A stretch of DNA of 64,000 bases. It comes from Myxococcales bacterium (GTDB lineage: Bacteria; Myxococcota_A; Polyangia; Polyangiales; Polyangiaceae). Shown here in pieces: positions 1-9,821 of the stretch. The stretch is taken from the NCBI GenBank assembly GCA_016712525.1, contig JADJQX010000001.1, positions 2,108,001 to 2,172,000 of the forward strand, given 5' to 3'. The translations under genes and the position numbers were made by a program. The number at the start of each line of letters is the position of its first letter. Position 1 is the stretch's first letter. The notes under the pieces were generated by a model. The model did no database searches, was not told the DNA's origin, and was given only the letters and a program-made list of their open reading frames with translations.

Positions 1-2021
1 GGCGAGGATCTTCAGGACACATGGCTCGTACGCGAGCGCGGTGTCGAACACGTGATCCGCGAACGGGAGCCGCGCGAACACGTGCCGCTCCTCTCCGCGC
101 CGCACCGAAGGCCAGCGGGCGATCGTCTCCTTCGCGCGGTAGCCCCGTGTGTGTCGGTCGCGGACGATGCGGCGGAGGAGGCGGAGATCGGTCGGCGCGA
201 GCGTCGTGAGCCTGTCCATCGGCAACGTAGTGGCCGGGTGCACGAAGATGCCGAGCGACTCGTGCGCGAACGTCCCGGGGATCATCTGCGGCTCGAGCGC
301 GTGCAGTCCCTCGACGAGCAACAGATCGCCCGGACCGAGCGCGACCTCGGGCCCTCCGTCGTGCAGGCTCTTGCCGGTGAGAAAGTCGTAGCGAGCCACC
401 TTGAGCTTCTCTCCGCGCACGAGCCGCTCGAGCTGCGCCCGGAAGAGCTCCGCGTCGATCGCGAGGGGAGACTCGAAGTCGTACTCTCCGGCCTCGTCGC
501 GTACGGTCTTCTCGCGGTCGACATAGTAGTCGTCGAGGGACAGGCCCACGGTGCGGAGGCCCACGAGCGACAGCGCCACGGTGAGCCGTCGAATGAAGGT
601 CGTCTTGCCCGACGACGAGGGCCCGGCCACCCGGAGCACACGAAGGCCTGCGCTCGCTCGGCGGGCCACGTCGTCGGCGATGCGACCGAGCGCCTTCTCG
701 TGGAAGGCCTCCCCGCCAGCACCAAATCGCCGATTTTTCCCGAGGTGGCGAGGGCCGTGAGCTCACCGACCGAGCCCGCCCCGAACGCGGCGAGCCAGCG
801 CCGATGCTCTTCGGCCATGGGGCTGCCGTAGCGAGGTGCCGCGCGTTCTCTCTCGAGGGAGTCGTCGCTCTCGTGGGCCTTGCGGGCTCGCCCGACGTCG
901 ACGACGAGCCCTCGCGGGTGGGGAGCGATCCCGAGGGGACCGATGTCACGCGTGGTCGACACGCACGGGCCGAACGCGAGCGCGTACGTTTGCCCACAAC
1001 GTGAGAGGGTCACGGTTGCCTGCGGGCGATGGTCGAGGAGCGTCGCGGCGTCGTGAGAACCGCGCTCGGTGAAGTACGCGCGGGCTTCCTCGATCGTCCA
1101 CAGCTCCTCGGAGAACGCGACGGGGCTCGCGAGGCGACGCTCGGTGGCCATGGACACGTCCGACGCGAGCTGCGCGCGATTCTCGTCGTGGATCTCGAGG
1201 ACGACGGCTCCGTCGATAGGAGGGAGGACACGCCCGCGCGCCTTGGGTCGCACCTCGGCGAGCACGTCGAGCATCGCGAGCCCGACGCTCCGGGTGAGCA
1301 CGTCGTCGCCGCCCTCGGTCCCCTCGACGATGGGGCTCACCACGGCGTCCGCGGCGAGGCGCGTGTCGAGCATGACGGGCCTCCCGTCGAGCTTCGCGGC
1401 GAGCACGGTGGGCGCGATGCCCGGGAGAGTCCGCGACCTCCAGAGCTCCGCGATCGTGGTCCCCGTCGGCACGTGGCGTTCTTCGCGCCCGAGGCGAACA
1501 CGCACGTCGGCCGCGCGAGGGGTGCTGCGCTCGCGGACCAACGCGCGCAACCTGTCGGCGAGCACGGTCACGTCGTCGGTCGCGGTGGCGGCGATGGCTC
1601 GAACCAGGTCGAGGGCCACACGCGGGTGTTTTTGCGCGAGCGACTCGAAGCGGCCGAGGGTGAGCCTCGCGACGCGCACGTCCGTCTCGGTCACGACCTG
1701 GAAGGGCGAGACCTGCTGGCGGAGCAGCACGCGCTCCCCGTAGTGATCCCCCGCGCCGAGGCGCCCGACCTGCACGTCCCCTCGTACGAGGCGCGCGTAC
1801 CCTTCGAGGAGGAAGCCCACGTGACGAGGTCCGTCCTCCCCGAGGGTGACGAGATCGCGCCCGGGCGGTACGGCGAGCTGATCGAGCGCGTCGAAGAAGA
1901 ACGAGATCTCCTTCACGTCGAGCGCGCGGAGGAGCCGGCTCTGCGAGAGCGTGGCGAGATCTTCGAGCCGCTTGCCAAGGAAGAACGGGAGAGGCGCGAC
2001 GTCGCTTGGGCCTTGGCTCAT
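1..2021 (-). pseudogene. cNMP-binding/TGS/uridine kinase fusion, frameshifted and cut by window edge
   Basis: Read leftwards from an ATG at 2021 (GAGG just upstream), the protein begins with a cyclic-nucleotide-binding-like domain (about residues 15-130). A TGS-like and threonyl-tRNA-synthetase-like region follows, then a P-loop uridine kinase/phosphoribulokinase domain. That order matches the known nucleoside kinase family with a TGS/SAD front end. The kinase half (1 to about 710) has Walker A AGPSSSGKTT (601-630), SLDDYY and LLVEGLHAL, but it lies in a different frame from the front half. The frame breaks at the C4 run 711-714: one extra C joins LVLAG to EAFHEKALGRIADD in a single reading frame. 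Without it the first frame runs on as arginine-rich nonsense to a stop at 282. The gene may be truly broken, or a homopolymer base may have been missed in sequencing. The 3' end is beyond the window. Family confidence is high; intactness is unknown. Confidence 0.8.
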
Positions 2022-2130
2022 AGGACCTCGAAGCGTACGCAATGCGCGTGCCTCGTGTCTCCCCCCTGCGCCTCGTCGTGGTCGCCCGCCGGCGCCGCAA
2101 TCGGTGCGTGGGGGGTGCAATCGGTGCTAG

Positions 2131-2173
2131 GACCCAAAAAGGAAACTGCCCGAGGCGCGTACGCCCCGGGCAG
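2131..2173 (-). terminator. intrinsic terminator of the aldolase gene
   Basis: On the minus strand just after the aldolase stop, 2173-2162 pairs with 2157-2146 (12 positions, one A/C mismatch) around a 4-base loop. The strand then reads TTTCCTTTTT (2145-2136). A GC-rich stem followed by a T tract is the classic intrinsic terminator layout. Confidence 0.8.
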
Positions 2174-2202
2174 CCGGAAATGGACCGTGCTCGCGCTCGC
2201 GT

Positions 2203-3276
<1,074 letters not shown>

Positions 3277-3398
3277 GGGCGGGTAACCTACCACGGGCGC
3301 GCCGGCTTTCGAGGCCTCGGTGCGCGCCTCGTGGGTGGCCCTGTACGGCCGTTCCTGCGTTGCGTGGGCGCGCGTGGAGGAGTACGGATACTCGCGAA

Positions 3399-5684
3399 AT
3401 GACCGAGGTTTCCGAAGCCGGTGGGCCGAAGTCGACGGTGAGCCTGGGGATCTCGGGCATGACGTGCGCGAGCTGCGTGGGGCGGGTCGAGCGCGCGATC
3501 GCCAAGGTGCCGGGGGTGAGCGCGGTCGCCGTGAACCTCGCGACCGAGTCGGCCACGATCACGACCGACGGCTCCGTTGACGCCGTGGCGCTCGCCGAGG
3601 TCGTGCGCGACGCGGGGTACGAGGCCGAGGAGAAGAAGGCCGACTCTCCCGTGGTGCCACACGCCCAGCCGGGCCTCGATCTCGACACGTGGGTGGCCCT
3701 CGTGGTGACGGCGCCGCTCGTGACGTTCACCATGCTCCCCATGGCGATCCCGAGCCTCCACGGCGGCCCGCTCGGCGCGCTGATGCACGCGCTCATGGGC
3801 AAGGCCGGCCTCGTGCTCGCGCTCCCCGTGCAGCTCTTCTCGGGTCGGCGCTTCTACTTCCAGGCGGCGGCCGAGGTCAGGCATCGGTCGCTCGGCATGA
3901 GCACGCTCGTCGCGCTCGGGAGCACGGCGGCGTTTGTGTATTCTGCACTTGTCGTCGCGGCGCCGGGGCTCTTCCCCGAGGGGACGGCCCACACGTACTT
4001 CGAGGCGTGCACGTCGATCGTGACGCTCGTGCTCCTCGGGAAGGCCATGGAAGCCCGGGCGCGTGGTCGTACGGCGGCGGCGCTCGAGAAGCTCGTCTCC
4101 CTCCGGCCGAAGGTCGCCCACGTGGTGCGCTCGGGGACGGAGGTCGACGTCCCGCTGGCCGAGGTGCGCCCCGGAGACCTCGTGGCGCTCCGGCCCGGGG
4201 AGACCGTGCCCGTCGACGGGACCGTGGTCTCCGGGGAGAGCCACGTCGACGAGTCGTCGATCACGGGCGAGCCCATGCCGGCCGCGAAGCGCGAAGGTGC
4301 GCAGGTCTTCGCGGGGACGGTGAACGATCGGGGCGCCCTCGTCCTGACGGCGACCCGGGTCGGCGAGGACACCACGCTCGGTCAGGTGATTCGACTCGTG
4401 CAGAATGCACAGAGTGGCAAGAGCGAATCGCAGGTCATGGCCGACCGTGTGGCGAGCGTGTTCGTGCCGATCATCCTGTCGATCGCGCTCGTCACCGTCG
4501 TCGTGTGGCTCGTTTTCGGCCCGGCGCCGGCGCTGTCGAGGGCGCTCGTCTCGGGGGTCTCCGTGCTCGTCGCGGCCTGCCCGTGCGCCATGGGCCTCGC
4601 GACGCCGGCCGCCATGATGGTGACGACGGGGCGCGCCGCCGAGCTCGGGCTCCTCGTCCGAAAGACGACGGCGCTCGAGGTGCTCGCGCGCGTCTCGGTC
4701 CTCGTGTTCGACAAGACCGGTACGCTGACTCACGGCAAACCCGAGGTCGTCGGCGCCGAGATCCACGGGGACGAGGCGCGTGTGCTCGCGGCCGTCGGTG
4801 CCCTCGAGGCGAAGAGCGAGCACCCCGTCGGGCGCGCGCTGCTCGCGTACACGAAGTCGAAGGGCGGGGAGCCCGGCGCGCCGCTCGTCGTCGAGGGCTT
4901 TCGCGCCGAGGTGGGGGCGGGCGCCGAGGCGCGCGTCGCCGGGGAGCGTGTGCTCGTGGGCACGGCGCGCTTCCTCGAGGCGGCCGGCGTCGACGTCGCG
5001 GCCTTCGCGGCCCACGTCGAGGACGGCGCGAAGGCGGGGCGTACCCCGGTGCTCGTCGCGATCGGAGGGCGCGCCGTGGCCTGGTTCGCGCTCTCGGACA
5101 CCCCGAAGAGCGAAGCGCGCGCGGCGATCGACGCCCTCCGCGAGCTCGGCGTCACGAGCGTGATGGCCTCGGGGGACGTCGCCGCGTCGGCCGCGGCCAT
5201 CGCGAAGGAGCTCGGGATCGACGACGTCCGCGCGGGGCTCCGCCCGACCGACAAGGCCAAAGAGGTGTCCGAGCTGCGCGCGTCCGGCAAGGTCGTGGGC
5301 TTCGTGGGGGACGGCGTGAACGACGCCGCGGCGCTCGCGTCGGCGGACGTCGGCGTGGCCATGGGCACGGGCTCGGACATCGCCGTCGACGCCGGAGATC
5401 TGGTCGCGATGCGCGGGGACCTCTTCGCCATCGTGGACGCCGTTCGCCTCGCGCGTGCGAGCCACCGCGTGGTTCGACAGAATTTCTTCTGGGCGTACGC
5501 CTACAACGCGGCGCTCGTCCCGCTGGCCGCAGGCGCGCTCTATCCGGTGTTGGGTGTGCTCTTCTCGCCGGTGCTCGCCGCGGCGGCCATGGCCGCGAGC
5601 AGCCTCTTCGTGCTCGGCAATAGCCTGCGCCTGCGCTCGTTCGGGCGTGTCGCGCGGCCTCTCGTGGCGGCATCCGAAGCCTGA
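3399..5684 (+). CDS. copA: CopA-type Cu+ exporting P-type ATPase
   Basis: P1B-type ATPase predicted to pump Cu+ (possibly Ag+) out of the cytoplasm at the cost of ATP. The 761 residues hold one heavy-metal-associated domain (GMTCASC, cysteines 23 and 26), paired transmembrane helices, the actuator motif TGEP and the ion-binding CPC in the sixth core helix (residues 394-396). Then come the phosphorylation site DKTGT (Asp438), the nucleotide-domain SEHPVG and the hinge GDGVNDA, with two final helices. Every signature residue is present, so it should be active. The ATG at 3399 is chosen over an upstream TTG at 3360; GGAGG at 3376-3380 is somewhat distant. No copper chaperone or CueR-type regulator is adjacent. 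It is divergent from the aldolase and 78 bp upstream of the FHA activator. Confidence 0.95.
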   Translation: MTEVSEAGGPKSTVSLGISGMTCASCVGRVERAIAKVPGVSAVAVNLATESATITTDGSVDAVALAEVVRDAGYEAEEKKADSPVVPHAQPGLDLDTWVALVVTAPLVTFTMLPMAIPSLHGGPLGALMHALMGKAGLVLALPVQLFSGRRFYFQAAAEVRHRSLGMSTLVALGSTAAFVYSALVVAAPGLFPEGTAHTYFEACTSIVTLVLLGKAMEARARGRTAAALEKLVSLRPKVAHVVRSGTEVDVPLAEVRPGDLVALRPGETVPVDGTVVSGESHVDESSITGEPMPAAKREGAQVFAGTVNDRGALVLTATRVGEDTTLGQVIRLVQNAQSGKSESQVMADRVASVFVPIILSIALVTVVVWLVFGPAPALSRALVSGVSVLVAACPCAMGLATPAAMMVTTGRAAELGLLVRKTTALEVLARVSVLVFDKTGTLTHGKPEVVGAEIHGDEARVLAAVGALEAKSEHPVGRALLAYTKSKGGEPGAPLVVEGFRAEVGAGAEARVAGERVLVGTARFLEAAGVDVAAFAAHVEDGAKAGRTPVLVAIGGRAVAWFALSDTPKSEARAAIDALRELGVTSVMASGDVAASAAAIAKELGIDDVRAGLRPTDKAKEVSELRASGKVVGFVGDGVNDAAALASADVGVAMGTGSDIAVDAGDLVAMRGDLFAIVDAVRLARASHRVVRQNFFWAYAYNAALVPLAAGALYPVLGVLFSPVLAAAAMAASSLFVLGNSLRLRSFGRVARPLVAASEA

Positions 5685-5762
5685 GCTCCGACCCTGCTCG
5701 GGGCGGCACGTCGCGCCGGAAGATCCTTACGACGACGCGTGCGCTACGCTACGTTCGCGAAA

Positions 5763-7196
5763 ATGGCCGCATTCACCGCCGAAGCCACGGCGCCCGTCGA
5801 GCATGGCGACCCTCGCGTGAAGGGGGCGGGCTCCCCCTGCGACGTGCTGTACCTCGCCCTCGAGGGGCAGCGCCCGCTCGCGTGCGGCGCGCGTTATTCG
5901 TTGCGTGGGGTCCGCGAGGTCACGTTCGGTCGAGGTGCGATGCTCTCGGCAAAACGCGAGGGCGACAGGCTGGTCGTCACGCTCCCCGACGATCGGGTGT
6001 CGTCTCGCCACGCGACGCTCTCGCGTTCCGGCTCCGGGTTCGTGCTGACCGACCAGGGCTCCAAGAACGGGACGTTCGTCGGCCTCGCGCGTCACGCGGC
6101 GGGCCCCGTCACGGTCGGCGCGACCTTCTCGCTCGGCGCGTGCCTGTTCGTCCTCGACGAGGCGGTGCTCCCCGAAGACGAGCGCGAGACGACCGGGCTC
6201 GGCCTCGCCGGGCGTCGTGAGGGCGTCGCGTCGCTCGTGCCCCACGTGGCCGCCGGGCTCGGTCGGCTCGTGAAGATCGCGGCTTCCGATCTGCCGGTGC
6301 TCCTGCTCGGCGAGAGCGGTACGGGCAAAGAGGTCCTCGCGCGTGCGGTGCACACGCTGTCGATGCGAGGCGAAGGGCCGTTCGTGGCGGTGAACTCGGG
6401 GGCGCTCACCCAGACGCTCGTCGAGGCGCAGCTCTTCGGGCACGTGAAGGGCGCGTTCTCCGGGGCCGTGCGTGACGAACCGGGCTATTTTCGCGCGGCC
6501 GCGGGGGGTACTCTCCTCCTCGACGAGATCGGGGATCTGCCGGAGGGTGCGCAGGCGGTGCTCCTTCGCGCCCTCGAGACGTCCGAGGTGACCCCGGTCG
6601 GAGCGACGCGCCCCATCAAGGTCGACGTGAGGGTCGTCTCGGCGACGCTGCGGCCCGTCGAGGCTCTTCGAGAGGACCTACGCATGCGACTTGCGGGATA
6701 CACGCATCGCCTCGTCCCTCTGCGGGAGCGGCGGGCCGACTTGGGCATCGTGATCGCGGAGCTGCTCCCCCGCATCGCGCCAGGGCGAGAGCGTGCGATT
6801 CGGCTCTCGGCCGAGGCCGTGCGCGCGATCGGAGCGCACCCGTTCCGCCTCAACGTGCGGGAGCTCTTCCAGGTGCTGAAGAGCGCCGTCGTCTTGGCGG
6901 GCGAGGCGGGGATCGTGAGGGCCGCGGACCTCCCCGAGGGCTTCGGCACGGAGGCGCCGTCTCCCGTCGAGAAGGTCGTTCCTCCGGCGAAGGCCGTGGC
7001 CACCAAGGCACCCGTGCCGGCCGAGGAGCGCAAGAAGGTGCTCCTCGCGCTCCTCGCCGAGCACCACGGGAACCTCAGCGAGGTCGCGCGCCGCATGGAC
7101 ACGACGCGCGTCCAGGTGCACCGTTGGATCGACAAATTCGCGATTGATGTCGAAGTGTTCCGTGCGGGTGGCGCCGGCGGCTCGGGCGAGGGCTGA
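5763..7196 (+). CDS. FHA-domain sigma-54-dependent activator
   Basis: Bacterial enhancer-binding protein predicted to activate sigma-54 RNA polymerase when its N-terminal FHA domain binds a phosphothreonine partner. About residues 50-115 form the FHA domain (FGRG, SSRHATL, DQGSKNGTFVG). The AAA+ core follows: Walker A GESGTGKE, the sigma-54 contact loop GAFSGA (Ser for the usual Thr) and Walker B GGTLLLDEIGDLP. The C-terminal Fis-type helix-turn-helix reads LSEVARRMDTTRVQVHRWI. The length of 477 is normal for this myxobacterial class. The ATG at 5763 is preferred over GTG at 5739; no strong ribosome site is visible. Its stop lies two bases before the start of the next gene, a receptor-like Ser/Thr kinase. 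The two are almost certainly co-transcribed, and the kinase could phosphorylate or recruit this activator. Confidence 0.93.
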   Translation: MAAFTAEATAPVEHGDPRVKGAGSPCDVLYLALEGQRPLACGARYSLRGVREVTFGRGAMLSAKREGDRLVVTLPDDRVSSRHATLSRSGSGFVLTDQGSKNGTFVGLARHAAGPVTVGATFSLGACLFVLDEAVLPEDERETTGLGLAGRREGVASLVPHVAAGLGRLVKIAASDLPVLLLGESGTGKEVLARAVHTLSMRGEGPFVAVNSGALTQTLVEAQLFGHVKGAFSGAVRDEPGYFRAAAGGTLLLDEIGDLPEGAQAVLLRALETSEVTPVGATRPIKVDVRVVSATLRPVEALREDLRMRLAGYTHRLVPLRERRADLGIVIAELLPRIAPGRERAIRLSAEAVRAIGAHPFRLNVRELFQVLKSAVVLAGEAGIVRAADLPEGFGTEAPSPVEKVVPPAKAVATKAPVPAEERKKVLLALLAEHHGNLSEVARRMDTTRVQVHRWIDKFAIDVEVFRAGGAGGSGEG

Positions 7197-7198
7197 GC

Positions 7199-9577
7199 AT
7201 GCCGAGGCTCCCGCCTGCGCCCGACGATCGTGTCACGCCCCAGGTGCGCCTCGTTCGTCCGCTCGGCGCGGGGGGCATGGGGCACGTGTGGGTCGCGCGG
7301 CACGAGGCCTTGGGGATCGACGTCGCCGTGAAGCTGCTCGCGCCCGAGGCCGCGCCGAGCGAGCGGATGCGCAGGCGCTTCGAGCGGGAGGCCGCGCTGC
7401 TCGCGAAGGTCCGCAGCCCGCACGTGGTCGCGGTGCTCGACGCTGGCGCTCACGACTCGCTCGGCCCCTTCCTCGTCATGGAGCTCCTCGACGGTCACGA
7501 TCTCGCGAAGGAGCTCGAGGCCCGCGGCAGGCTCCCGCTCGCCGAGGTCGTCGACCTCGTGACCCAAGCCGCGACGGGGCTCGCGAAGGCGCACGAGCGC
7601 GGCCTCGTCCACCGTGACGTGAAGCTCGAGAACCTCGTGCTCGCGAAGGATGGCGCGCGCACCGTGCTCAAGGTGGTCGACTTCGGCGTCGCGCTCGACG
7701 AGGACGAAGGCGAGCGCCTCACCGGGCTCGGCGTCGCGATCGGCACACGGTCGACGATGAGCCCCGAGCAAGCCGCGGGAGGGCCGATCGACGCGCGCAG
7801 TGACCTCTATTCGCTCGCGCTCGTCTTCTTCCGGCTGCTCACCGGGGAGCCGGCCATCTCGCGTGCGTCGCTCGACGCGCTCGGGCTCGCGGCCTACCGC
7901 GCCGAGCGCCCTCGCCCCTCGGCGCTCGTCCCGGGGGTGCCTGCCGAGGTCGACGCGTGGTTCTCGAAGGCCACGAGCTTTGCACCGGACGCGCGGTTCC
8001 CCGACGCGCAAGCCTTCGTACGTGCGCTCGAGGTGGCGTCGCGCGGTGAGGCCGCGGCGGCCCCGAGCGGCGGTCCGAGCCCGGGGACCGTCGACGACGC
8101 CCCGGCGCTCGGCACGGTCGACGACGCCGACGCGTTGGATAACGACGCGCCGCCCGCTCCCCGACAAGGCGTCGCTCCGGGCTCGTCGAGGCCTCGGGCG
8201 CGCGCGTCGGGAGCCCCCGCGCCGCTGCGCCCCGGATCGGCGTCGCCCGCGCCCTCGCGAGGCCCCGCGCTCGTGGTCGTCGCGGGTATTCTCGCGGCCG
8301 GCGCGCTCGTCGCCTACGGGCTCCGCGCCATGGTGTCGCGTTCGGGGCACGCGCCTCTTCCCAGCGCCTCGCTCGTGGCCAGTGGAGATGCCGCCGCGCC
8401 TGCTCCTCCGCTCCGCCTCGCGCTGCTCATGGACGTCTCGGGAGACAACCGGCGACGTGGCCAGGAGCTCGAGCGGGCGACGCGCACGGCGCTCACGATG
8501 ATCGGCGAGGCCGGGGGAGTCCGTGGTCGCGCCGTCGCGCTCTCGGTGGTCGACGATCAGGGCGCCCTCGGGCCCTTCCTCGCGGCGCGCGCCGACGAAG
8601 CGGCGAAGCTCGGCACGGTGCCGGTGGTGCTCGGCCCGCTCCTGAGCCCGCAGGTGCACGAGGTGCGTGAGCTCTTGGATTCTCGAGCGATTCTCGAGGT
8701 TTCCGGCACGGCGACGGCGACGGCGCTCACCGCGGGAGCTCGTTCGGGGTCGTTCCTCGCCCTCGCCCCGGACGACGACGCGCAGGCCGCGGCGCTCGCC
8801 TCGGCCCTCCGTGGGACGAGCCCACGCGCTGCCCCGTGCGCGCGTGTGGCGATCGTCGCGTCGACGGATGCGCATGGGGCGCCGTTCGCGACCGCGCTCG
8901 CCGCGAGCCTCGCGCGCGCGCCCGCCGTGCCGACGAAGACCCACGCGGTCGACGCGGCGGCCAAGCGCGACTACGCGGACCTCGCGCGCGCGGTCGAGGG
9001 GGACCGGGCCGACTGCGTGGCGCTGCTCGTTCCCCCGAAGGTCGGGGCTCGTGTCCTCGGCTCGTTCTCGGCGCCGCTTCGAGACAAGCTGCGCACCTTC
9101 GGGGGGGACACGCTCGCCTCGGAGGACTTCGTCGAGTTCTCGCTTCGCGAGTCGGGCGAGGGCAAGCTCGTGGCCGAGGGGCTCACGGGGGTCAAGGTGG
9201 CCGTCGCGCCTCCGTCGCGCCCCGAGCTCGTCACGTTCGCCCGAAAATTCCAGGCGATCACGGGCTCCGAGCCGAAGGACCCCTTCGCGGCGCGCCAGTT
9301 CGACGCGACCATCGTGGTGGCGCTCGGGCTCGCCGCGGCAGGTGTCGACGCGAAGGCCCCCGAGATCCGCAAGGCTGCCATCGCGGCGACGCGCGGCAAG
9401 GCCGGCTACGGGCCCGACGACCTCGAGCGCCTCTTCCGCGCCGCGGCCCGAGGCGAAGATGTGCGCTACGAAGGTGCCTCGGGGGACGTGTCGCTCGGCG
9501 ACGACGGGCGCGTGATACCCGCGTTCGAGCTCTACGGCATCCGTGGCGGCGCGCTCGTCCCCCTCACGCCGAAGTGA
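7199..9577 (+). CDS. transmembrane Ser/Thr kinase fused to a periplasmic-binding-protein sensor
   Basis: Hanks-type kinase in the N-terminal 280 residues: glycine loop GAGGMG (23-28), VAVK lysine 45, HRD with Asp140, DFG with Asp161 and MSPEQ. All catalytic residues are present, although the DxxSxG motif reads DLYSLA. A Pro/Ala/Ser-rich linker leads to one hydrophobic helix (about 355-378). The last 390 residues, predicted outside the membrane, resemble type I periplasmic binding proteins of the LivJ/LivK kind (VRGRAVALSVVDDQG, VVLGPLLSPQV, FVEFSLRESGEG, DATIVVALGLAAAG). A ligand in the periplasm could therefore control the kinase. The gene is coupled to the FHA activator (2-base gap) and followed by ABC transporter genes. 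Kinase identity is very secure; the sensor fold is inferred from its pattern. Confidence 0.93.
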   Translation: MPRLPPAPDDRVTPQVRLVRPLGAGGMGHVWVARHEALGIDVAVKLLAPEAAPSERMRRRFEREAALLAKVRSPHVVAVLDAGAHDSLGPFLVMELLDGHDLAKELEARGRLPLAEVVDLVTQAATGLAKAHERGLVHRDVKLENLVLAKDGARTVLKVVDFGVALDEDEGERLTGLGVAIGTRSTMSPEQAAGGPIDARSDLYSLALVFFRLLTGEPAISRASLDALGLAAYRAERPRPSALVPGVPAEVDAWFSKATSFAPDARFPDAQAFVRALEVASRGEAAAAPSGGPSPGTVDDAPALGTVDDADALDNDAPPAPRQGVAPGSSRPRARASGAPAPLRPGSASPAPSRGPALVVVAGILAAGALVAYGLRAMVSRSGHAPLPSASLVASGDAAAPAPPLRLALLMDVSGDNRRRGQELERATRTALTMIGEAGGVRGRAVALSVVDDQGALGPFLAARADEAAKLGTVPVVLGPLLSPQVHEVRELLDSRAILEVSGTATATALTAGARSGSFLALAPDDDAQAAALASALRGTSPRAAPCARVAIVASTDAHGAPFATALAASLARAPAVPTKTHAVDAAAKRDYADLARAVEGDRADCVALLVPPKVGARVLGSFSAPLRDKLRTFGGDTLASEDFVEFSLRESGEGKLVAEGLTGVKVAVAPPSRPELVTFARKFQAITGSEPKDPFAARQFDATIVVALGLAAAGVDAKAPEIRKAAIAATRGKAGYGPDDLERLFRAAARGEDVRYEGASGDVSLGDDGRVIPAFELYGIRGGALVPLTPK

Positions 9578-9710
9578 GCGAGAAGAGCGCGCGCACGCGC
9601 CGCGAGAGCATGTCGACGATCCCATGGACCGCAAACCCGAGGAGGGCGCCGGCCAGGAGGAAATCGAACATGGTGCACCGCTTCGTGGAGGGGGAGCTGT
9701 CGTGGCTCAT
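9564..9710 (-). CDS. small single-helix membrane ORF, hypothetical
   Basis: A 48-codon reading frame on the minus strand, opposite the gap between the kinase and the permease and overlapping the kinase 3' end by 14 bases. From an ATG at 9710 (an inner ATG lies at 9671) it encodes a short polar head, one hydrophobic segment FDFLLAGALLGFAVHGIVDM and a basic tail LSRRVR. That is the shape of a tail-anchored micro-protein. A GAGG lies close to the first ATG. It matches no family I know. In DNA this GC-rich such frames arise by chance, so it is a candidate only. Confidence 0.25.
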   Translation of the reverse strand: MSHDSSPSTKRCTMFDFLLAGALLGFAVHGIVDMLSRRVRALFSLTSA

Positions 9711-9821
9711 CGCCTCGAAGTCTGCGTCCTCGTCCGTCGGGTGCTCGCAACGGCTCCGTCACGATCGTGCCAGGCGAGGGGGCTCGCGGTGGGGCCGCGA
9801 TTCGCAGTATCGTCCCGCGCG

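Noticed and set aside
52..831. 259-codon + strand frame at the left edge
   Set aside because: Opposite the uridine kinase domain, which has unmistakable P-loop motifs.
3288..5465. 725-codon minus-strand frame opposite the copper ATPase
   Set aside because: Shadow of copA; low-complexity charged residues and no family pattern.
6485..9634. 1049-codon open frame on the minus strand opposite the FHA activator and kinase genes
   Set aside because: Arginine, glutamate and histidine-rich composition with no domain; it mirrors codon bias of the real + strand genes in GC-rich DNA.
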